A stretch of 64,000 nt of DNA from Mactromeris polynyma (Eukaryota; Mollusca; Bivalvia; Venerida; Mactridae), in NCBI GenBank assembly GCA_032209605.1, contig JASFXZ010000033.1, positions 2,138,001 to 2,202,000 on the forward strand, given 5' to 3'. The first letter of the stretch is position 1. Each line of letters begins with the position of its first letter. The notes under the pieces are model-generated. The model had not been told where the DNA came from. It searched no databases and was given only the letters and a program-made list of their open reading frames with translations. The translations under genes and the position numbers were made by a program. Shown here piece by piece: positions 57,052 to 64,000 of the stretch.

Positions 57052-60000
57052 GTAAGTATACATGTGTTTGCCGGAAAAAATATTTCTGTTTTTTTACCTG
57101 ACCGAAATTGGACACATTTGGCAATTTCTAGCACACACATAACCCTTGATTCTGTTGTCAGATAATGTTAGAGCAAATTGAACATGATAATAATGTTTTT
57201 AGATTTTTCTGTGTAGTAGCTTATCATTAGGTATGTGAACAGTGATATTTTATGGTTGTATCAGGTATGTCACCAACTTAATACAAATGGATTTCTATAT
57301 TTTTGTATAGTACCACACATTGCTCTTGGCACTGCACTGTCATTTAAAACTTCGGACTAGTCAAATTGCAGCAGTTTGGAAAACCTTGTACATGTAGTTG
57401 AAATTTGACATACCATTAGGATTGTGCTTTCGGGGACGATGTGCACTAAAGTGACTGTAGCATTTCCTGCTTGAGTTTCTTCATTTATTTTTGTTGTTTA
57501 AAAAGAAAAACTGAACTTTCTGATTTACAAAGAATAATTACAAAGTTGAGATATGCAGTAAACCTCAATAATAAGACCACCCTTGGGACCCTTGAAAATT
57601 GGTCCTTATATTGAGGTGGTCTTAATATTGAGGTTGAATAAAGAGTGAATATGGACTTGAACATTTTGTTCTTAATATTGAGGTGGTCTTATTATTGAGG
57701 TGGTCTTTAAGTGAGGTTTTTCTGTACATCATGTAATTTTATATATCATTCTGTTGCTTGTTTTCAGACACACTTGTAGAAGAATCCACATTTACATCTG
57801 TAAGTCAGATACCTGACAATGACAAATTTGTACCCCACCCACCAGCTAAGAAGAAAGAAGGCCGTCCTTCACCAAGATGGTCTCATAAAGGTGATACAAG
57901 ATCTGGGTCTGATCAGGATTCAAAGAGACATATCGATGGCATAAGACAACACCATGAGCAGAGGTAAGTTGTGTCTGATTTCTGAATTGCTGGTTCTATG
58001 ATAGAATGTTAGCCTTGGGTATGAGAGATCGATGGTTGGATACTCAGCCAGCAACATGCTGATGCCACAGAAATAGTACTGGTAGCTCCCAGGTCCTCTC
58101 TCGAACTTCTCTTTCCAAAATTTGAATGATGGCCTTGTAATAGTGTTGTTAAAGTTTTTCTCTAAATATTAAGAGTATTTCTAGCAAAGTAGACATTTAC
58201 ACACCATTATGATTACTTGCTCCCTCTGCTGAAGTTATGTGGTGTTATTACAGGGTTCACAATAGTGTTAGGACTGTCAGACAAATGTCAAACAGGTTCT
58301 GTAGCTCTTTTGCATAGATCCTGACCTAATATATGGCAAGTTACTATGCATTTTTAGAACCAGTATGTTGGGCATGCTTCCTTTTGGTAAGACGGCAATT
58401 GTAAGTTTCTTTCTGGCAGAATGTGTGATGCAATTTTGGGAATTTTATGTCATTTATCTTTTCGACCAATTTAACAAAATGATATATTTCTGAAATAATT
58501 TCAGAAGAAAGGAACACGAGGTGGAGAGAATAACTGAGGATCAAATAGTTGAAAACCAGAAAAGATTTGCAAAAGCATCTCTTGATCGATATTTTTCATC
58601 TCTGGAAAATGTGTATCAGTCATCTACTAACTTGAAAACATCTGAATTACCTCATGAGACAGGCCTACATGAAGTTGATGATGAAAGTGAGTCTGAAATT
58701 CCTCAAAATGTGGCTAATGATTTGATTGAGAAAACTGTTGATGTTGTTGATGATGTAATGAGTAATGTACTGGTTAATGTAGATAAATTCCATGAACAGA
58801 AAAGTGAAAAAGTGGAAGTTAAGGCTAAGGTTGTTGAAAAAACAAAAGACCAGTCAGGAAAATATGACATACCTAATTCAAACAAAGAAGTTGTTCATGA
58901 GAATTTTGATGTGGCTGATTTTAAACGAGAGGTGACATTTGATGATAAAAGAGCAGGTAATGATCAAAGTGAAAGAAACATGAAAGTTAGTAATGATTTT
59001 AAAACGCGTGAGCTTAGGGATGAAATAAATATTGTGGAAAAAGACTTTGACTATGAAAAAGATAATGATGGTGAAACTCTTGTTGGTAGCATGGCAAACA
59101 CTGATGTGACTGTACAAGGAGGTGGACTAACAGATAGACTGAAAGATCTTGGTATCGATGTTTCACATAGTAACAACAAGACTCCTGTTAGTGGGAAGAA
59201 TAAGAAAAATATTAAGAAAAAAGTGGACAAAAAGGGTGATAGGAAAGGAAAAGTCTTAATTGTTTGCCCTGAATGTCAAGGTCTTAATAAGCAATATATG
59301 TCATGGTGCACACAGTGCGGAGAAATGATTATAGGTGTTGATCCAATGATGGTAAGCAAGAACAGAGATGGAAAAATTCGAACAAAACCTTTGACTAAAG
59401 AAGATGATAAACTAGGTGATGATATAAGAATACAAGATTCTGTTGCAGTGAGTAACGAAATTGTCATAGACAGGCATTCAGAGCCAGTAGAAGTGAACTA
59501 TGTGCAACATGTTGATGAGAAGCCTTTTACCTTGAATCTAGAAACTATAAAATCAGACAAAGATGATGCTGATGAGCTGTTGTTTCCAGATTCGAAGAAA
59601 TGTTCTCCAATTAAATCTGATGGTAAAGACAGTGGCAGACCATCTAGTGATGACCCAGATCTAGAAATTCAGACACAAAAGATAGAGGAAGAAGTAGTGA
59701 ACGATATTTGTGCCACTATTGCAGACCCAGTATTGAAAGGTTGTGTTAAATCTCATTTCAACAAATCAAAAAACACTGCTGAAGATATTAAAGAACAAAA
59801 TGAGCGAAATAAAGGTGTGAAATCTTTTCACCATGATATTGTTGATATGAATCGTGAAACAAACGGTATGGCAAATGTTCATGAATTGTCAAATGCAAAT
59901 GACGATGACTTTGAGAAAAGTACAGTTGGAAACAGTTGGATAGACAATGATAAAATTGCTCAAGAAAATGATAATGCTCACGTTAATGTATCCAGTAAAA

Positions 60001-63000
60001 TTGAAATGTTTGAAATGAAACACAATTACGGTACTAAAAGTAAAACTTTCTCAGTAGATAATGAAATTGACAAAGAAGAACTGTGTTTAAATGAAGACAA
60101 GTATTCATTTACAGTTCGCGAACCGGAGTTTTTTGCGTCTCCTCCACCTGTCCCCAATTTCAGTGTCAATGTTCCAGTCTTGCACAATGAGTTGTCTTTG
60201 AAAATTCCAACACATTCAATGGATTACTCTACTGATATGTCACAAATTGATTCCCAAAATTTTGAAGCCCCTGATGAAAAAGGTGATAATGTTGAAGATA
60301 GAAAAAGAAAAGAAAAAGAGAAAGCGGAAAGAAAACAGGCAAGAAGACGAAGGAAAGGTCACGGTGCTATAGATGTTGAAGTGTTTGGTTACGAGGAGTC
60401 TAGAGAAAGTCGTAATTCTAGTCGTGCAAATCGAATGGTGCCTATGCTCAATCTTGCTGGTAAGTAATTATTTAAAATAATAATGCTGAGTCTGACCTTA
60501 TGTATGCATAAGTCTTGATCAAAATTTCAACTTTTTATCTGTAGTAATGATAAATACTAAGAACAAAACACGTTTTTGAGAATCATCTTTTCTTGTATTT
60601 GACTGTTTTGTTGGCTGTATTAATTAATCAAATTGAAAAATTGTAAGAAAATATCATAATTTCTTTGGAAATGTTTAACATATGAGCACCACTGTACGAT
60701 TTCCAACCTCTTCTTAAAGTGACTTCATTTCCAGAAAAGTCACATGTGTCGTCAACATGCACTGACAGTAAGCAATATTTGCCCCATATATGGCATTATG
60801 AAAACAAAGTGACTATATGGAGTAAATATTGTTCCCTGCTTACAAATAGTGACATCACATTTTGCGTTTTCTTGAAATGACGTCACTTACAGAAGAGGTT
60901 GTAAATCCCATAGCGGCGCTCATTATAACTACTATTTATAATGCAGAAGTTTTGAAGATGATTTCTAATTGTATTGTATGGTCACTTCATATATTGTGGA
61001 CTGATGGCATGGGGCCAGTGTTGATGTCATCATCTGACTACATAAATGCACTTCACTTGGCTATCTCAGTTAATTGTTTGTCTGTGGATCTTCCTCACAG
61101 AAATAGTTGTCATTATTATGGGTGATGATTGACAAAATCAGTGAAACCATCAGATCCCCCCCCAATTATTGTGAGTCAGGGTACCATAAAAAAACAATTT
61201 ATTATGGATGATCCTGTTTATTAAGTTACCATGATTTTGGTTGAAACTGGCAGACAGCTGTTCTCAATTCATGTTTGAACTTACTGTTCCGAAAGATGAG
61301 ATAAAATTTACTTTATGTCGGCTAGGTTGCAAACCTATGCAAACATAACCTCTGAACTTCGTATACATATGTCTAAACTTCCAGTCTTTGCAGAGCTCAA
61401 ACATACAATCTCCAGATACATTTACACAAGTGAACAACATAACATTGATATTTTTGCTTTCTATTCACAGAGAGCAGTGAGGATGATTCTCAGTAACTCC
61501 ACTGAGTGGTTTTCTCACGCTGCAGCTATATATACACCATATTCACAGATTCTCTCACCACAACCTACCCATTCTGCCACATCCAGCTCACGCTGCAGCT
61601 ATATATACACCATATTCACAGATTCTCTCACCACAACCTACCCCATTCTGCCACATCCAGCTCACGCTGCAGCTATATATACACCATATTCACAGATTCT
61701 CTCACCACAACCTACCCATTCTGCCACATCCAGCTCACACTGCAGCTATATATACACCACATTCACAGATTCACTCACCACAACCTACCCCATTCTGCCA
61801 CATCCAGCTCACGCTGCAACTATATATACACCACATTCACAGATTCACTCACCACAACCTACCCCATTCTGCCACATCCAGCTCACGCTGCAGCTATATA
61901 TACACCATATTCACAGATTCTCTCACCACAACCTACCCATTCTGCCACATCCAGCTCACACTGCAGCTATATATACACCACATTCACAGATTCACTCACC
62001 ACAACCTACCCCATTCTGCCACATCCAGCTCACGCTGCAACTATATATACACCACATTCACAGATTCACTCACCACAACCTACCCCATTCTGCCACATCC
62101 AGCTCACACTGCAGCTATATATACACCACATTCACAGATTCACTCACCACAACCTACCCCATTCTGCCACATCCAGCTCACACTGCAACTATATATACAC
62201 CACATTCACAGATTCACTCACCACAACCTACCCCATTCTGCCACATCCAGGGCTCTAGAATATTATTTAAAGTACCCTTGTACCGGACAATTGAACATCT
62301 TAAATTTGACAAGTCCGATATGGGAGGCTAGTTATCAAAAAAAATTTGTTGACAATTTGAATTGTCACCAATTTCAAGCCATTGTTAATGCATAATTTTC
62401 GTTCAACGTTTAGAATGTCCGATGTTAATAAGCTTTAAAAACAGACTTGTCCTGGACCAAAATCAACTCAACTATTGGTAGCCCGAATCAGCAATTACAC
62501 TTGTCCGGGATGTTGGGCTAGTGGATTTCTAGAGCCCTGCAATCATTCTTTTCCATTTTCCATTTTCCTACTTGACTTCACACATCTCATGCCCCCTGTC
62601 CTGACAAGTTGAAGTTTGATTTTCAAACAGCTTTTGCAGTGTTTTGTTTACCTTCCTTTGCCTTGTAATAATTCCTTGCGTGTTAAATCAGTTTTGTGTT
62701 GCCAAATTCTGAAGCAGTTTTATTTGATGTAGGTCTCACTCAAACTAAGTTCTGTTTGTTGATTGGATCCTCTCTTTGCTTCAATGATATCAGGTCACAT
62801 TTTGTGCACGTATTTGCTCATTTTTGTTCATAGCATTTCGGTTGGCCATTTTTTTTCTAGCAAATATTACCATGATTAGATAAATTATTTTTCCTTCTGT
62901 CTGAATCTCTTCACTCGGTCATTACAAATTGTCGGCGATTTACATTTCATATTGAACAGCTATGAAGTTTACATAATTCTGTTGCTCCAAAGGGGCAGTT

Positions 63001-63752
63001 CATATACCGTATTCTGCATAACAGGTTTTTTTTCTCATAAATATTTCATACATATCATCAAATAAATCAAAAAGTGTCATATCTGAGTGCCATTCACTCT
63101 GAGACTAAGTCTTTGTATACATATCAAAATGAGTTTGAGACCAGTCTTAGAATGCAGCCATACCTACCATTGGTCAATTTAAGGCTGAGTCTAATATATC
63201 AAAATGCCAATCGTTCTTAAAGAAAATTCATAACTCTCCATACATAAAAATCGAGTTGTTTTGTAAATTACAAACTATGTTTTGTATTACATCATTTGTG
63301 TTGTTGTTTTATAAAAATGTCCCAATACCCGACAAAAGATATGATCTTTTGGCGCTTTGACAGTTGATGGGTTTCATTAATTATCATTTTTGTGTCTTTA
63401 CTGCCAGTTTCACCATCCCCATGGTAACAGTTTGTGCTTTTGTTTGCTTTCACTAGTTTTATATCCTTTCTATTAACAATTACCCAGGCAACAGCAGCGA
63501 TGAAGATGATAGTGCTCATGCAGATTTCAAACCCTACAAACCTGATTTGAAACAAGCTGGTTCCAAGTTCCAAACAAAAAGTTCAATGAATGCCTGGCAA
63601 CCAGAAGAAAATGAATATCCAATAGAACAGCCTTTTGCTGAAGCATTTCAGCCAATCAAAGAAGAGAACACAATTCAAGTTAACAGATCATCTGTGAAGC
63701 CTGGCAATGAGTTCCAAGCTAAGGTTGAACTTTCTGCTGCAGCTGCTGAAAG
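54250..63752 (+). CDS. Large charged low-complexity protein with a zinc ribbon, 3' partial
   Basis: Not recognised. Four exons join in phase (coding from 54270): 54250-57051, 57768-57963, 58505-60459, 63488-63752. They encode at least 1,732 residues and end with a donor, so the gene continues rightwards. The ATG at 54270 is preceded by an in-frame TAA. Residues 1-620 are Ser/Lys/Glu-rich and probably disordered. Residues 620-910 are rich in Pro, Tyr, Met, Ser and Gln, with five exact-length VPLDPRH repeats. KRHIDGIRQHHEQRRKEHEV to ENQKRFAKASLDRYF looks helical and conserved. A zinc ribbon CPECQGLNKQYMSWCTQC is near residue 1245, and a Lys/Arg run (ERKQARRRRKGHG) follows later. The last exon (YKPDLKQAGSKFQTKSSMNA) looks conserved. 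It could be a scaffold or cytoskeletal protein; no function is assigned. Confidence 0.85.
56513..56632 (+). repeat. In-frame 24-bp coding repeat, five units
   Basis: Five units encode VPLDPRH followed by G or S. Unit DNA is nearly identical (GTACCACTAGATCCAAGACA), so the expansion looks recent and may vary in length. Confidence 0.95.
57554..57726. mobile_element. Pogo/Tigger-like MITE, family B, copy 3
   Basis: It starts GCAGTAAACCTCAATAATAA and ends AGTGAGGTTTTTCTGTACA. Inner GAGGTGGTCTTAATATTGAGG words are shared with copies 1 and 2. It fills part of the intron between 57051 and 57768. Confidence 0.85.
57768..57963 (+). CDS. Unrecognised large gene, exon 2
   Basis: Acceptor TTGTTTTCAG, donor AGAG|GTAAGT. 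It encodes NTLVEESTFTSVSQIPDN to RQHHEQ and carries a split Arg codon into the next exon. Confidence 0.9.
58000..58140 (+). mobile_element. Possible decayed SINE in intron
   Basis: TAGAATGTTAGCCTTGGG resembles an A-box region and GATGGTTGGATACTC a worn B-box. The body ends GAATGATGGCCTTG, slightly like the SINE at 49873. Confidence 0.35.
58505..60459 (+). CDS. Unrecognised large gene, exon 3 with zinc ribbon
   Basis: Acceptor AATAATTTCAG, donor GCTG|GTAAGT, 651 codons plus split ends. The zinc ribbon lies at about 59262-59320. There are many Asp/Glu/Lys/Asn-rich runs. Confidence 0.88.
60680..60925. mobile_element. Palindromic MITE, family A, copy 4
   Basis: It starts ATATGAGCACCACTG and ends GCGGCGCTCATTAT. 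It has CCAACCTCTTCTTAAAGTGA and CACTTACAGAAGAGGTTG in the arms and lies in the intron between exons 3 and 4 of the large gene. Confidence 0.85.
61463..61494 (+). other. Possible cryptic exon start
   Basis: CTATTCACAG at the 3' end of a pyrimidine-rich stretch is followed by a frame that, joined to exon 3, reads ESSEDDSQ and a stop. The true next exon (63488) reads GNSSDEDDSAHA. The likeness suggests a partial duplicate or an alternative end; chance is possible. Confidence 0.25.
61510..62248. repeat. About 74-bp minisatellite, about ten units, intronic
   Basis: The unit contains GCAGCTATATATACACCA, CACAGATTCTCTCACCACAA and ATTCTGCCACATCCAGCTCA. Open frames of 250-338 codons through it are by-products. 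Confidence 0.95.
62248..62539. mobile_element. MITE family E, copy 2
   Basis: It starts CAGGGCTCTAGAA and ends TTCTAGAGCCCTG (perfect 13-bp inverse). Inner GACTTGTCCTGGACC and ACTTGTCCGGGATG are related to 32958-33168. It begins exactly where the 74-bp array stops. Confidence 0.82.
62540..63487 (+). other. Intron of the large gene, remaining part
   Basis: An inverted CATTGG-core repeat lies at 63125-63195 (GAGACCAGTCTTAGAATGCA, CCATTGGTCAATTT). Nothing else is supported. Confidence 0.5.
63488..63752 (+). CDS. Unrecognised large gene, exon 4
   Basis: Acceptor ATTACCCAG, donor AAAG|GTAAAT. It encodes an acidic start (SSDEDDSAHADF) and a conserved-looking block KPDLKQAGSKFQTKSSMNAW to VKPGNEFQAKVELSAAAAE. 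The stretch to 64000 is intron. Confidence 0.88.
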
Positions 63753-64000
63753 GTAAATAATAACATTTTGTGTGAAAAGATTCTGAGTCAGAAAATGTTA
63801 ACCAAACTCTCAACTATTAAATAAGTGAATACTACATTTGATGAGTTGTCTGATATTGTAGGTATAGTTCAGTTTGATAGATTTAAACTGTCTCAAAACT
63901 TTTATTCAATGTATGGAATCTATTTATAGAGTTTGATGTTTTCTTTTTTCGGTTAAAATGTTTCAACACTGTTCAAGATGTTCCCATTTATTTCAAGCAG

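Noticed and set aside
61315..62331. Open frames of 338 and 250 codons
   Set aside because: Translation of the 74-bp intronic array, inside an intron supported by splice phase.

Overview
The window looks like nuclear DNA from a lophotrochozoan animal, most likely a marine bivalve. The DNA is AT-rich and the genes have GT-AG introns. Miniature inverted-repeat transposons (MITEs), tRNA-headed SINEs and very long minisatellites are dense. Two host genes are recognised from conserved protein sequence. The bivalve assignment is inference from repeat style and protein similarity; nothing in the window proves the species.

Layout. 1-3050 (minus strand): the 3' part of a Tnp2/DUF4218-type (CACTA/EnSpm-like) transposase gene. 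It has two exons in the window and is open to the left edge. 3051-27380: no convincing host exon. This stretch holds a foldback MITE, other MITEs, a SINE, and large tandem arrays of 42, 19, 48, about 72-77 and about 31 bp units. 27381-36075 (plus strand): four exons of TMEM117, including its C-terminus; the N-terminal exons were not found. A 54-bp tandem array that copies the splice acceptor and first codons of one exon lies directly in front of that exon. 36076-44484: TMEM117 3' UTR, then intergenic DNA with two terminal-inverted-repeat elements. 44852-50497 (minus strand): a complete seven-exon SF3A2 gene (U2 snRNP SF3a subunit 2, 342 residues). 50498-54249: intergenic DNA with an 815-bp long-TIR element and a possible promoter. 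54250-63752 (plus strand): four exons of a large (over 1,730 residue), low-complexity, charged protein with a zinc ribbon. I do not recognise this protein, and its gene continues past the right edge.

SF3A2 is core splicing machinery and TMEM117 is a multi-pass membrane protein; nothing suggests the three host genes work together. The most unusual signals are the decoy splice-acceptor array in TMEM117, a 2.5-kb 48-bp minisatellite with higher-order structure, a 1.7-kb region saturated with TTCaaGAA-type palindromes, and several families of palindromic non-autonomous elements, many of them inside introns.
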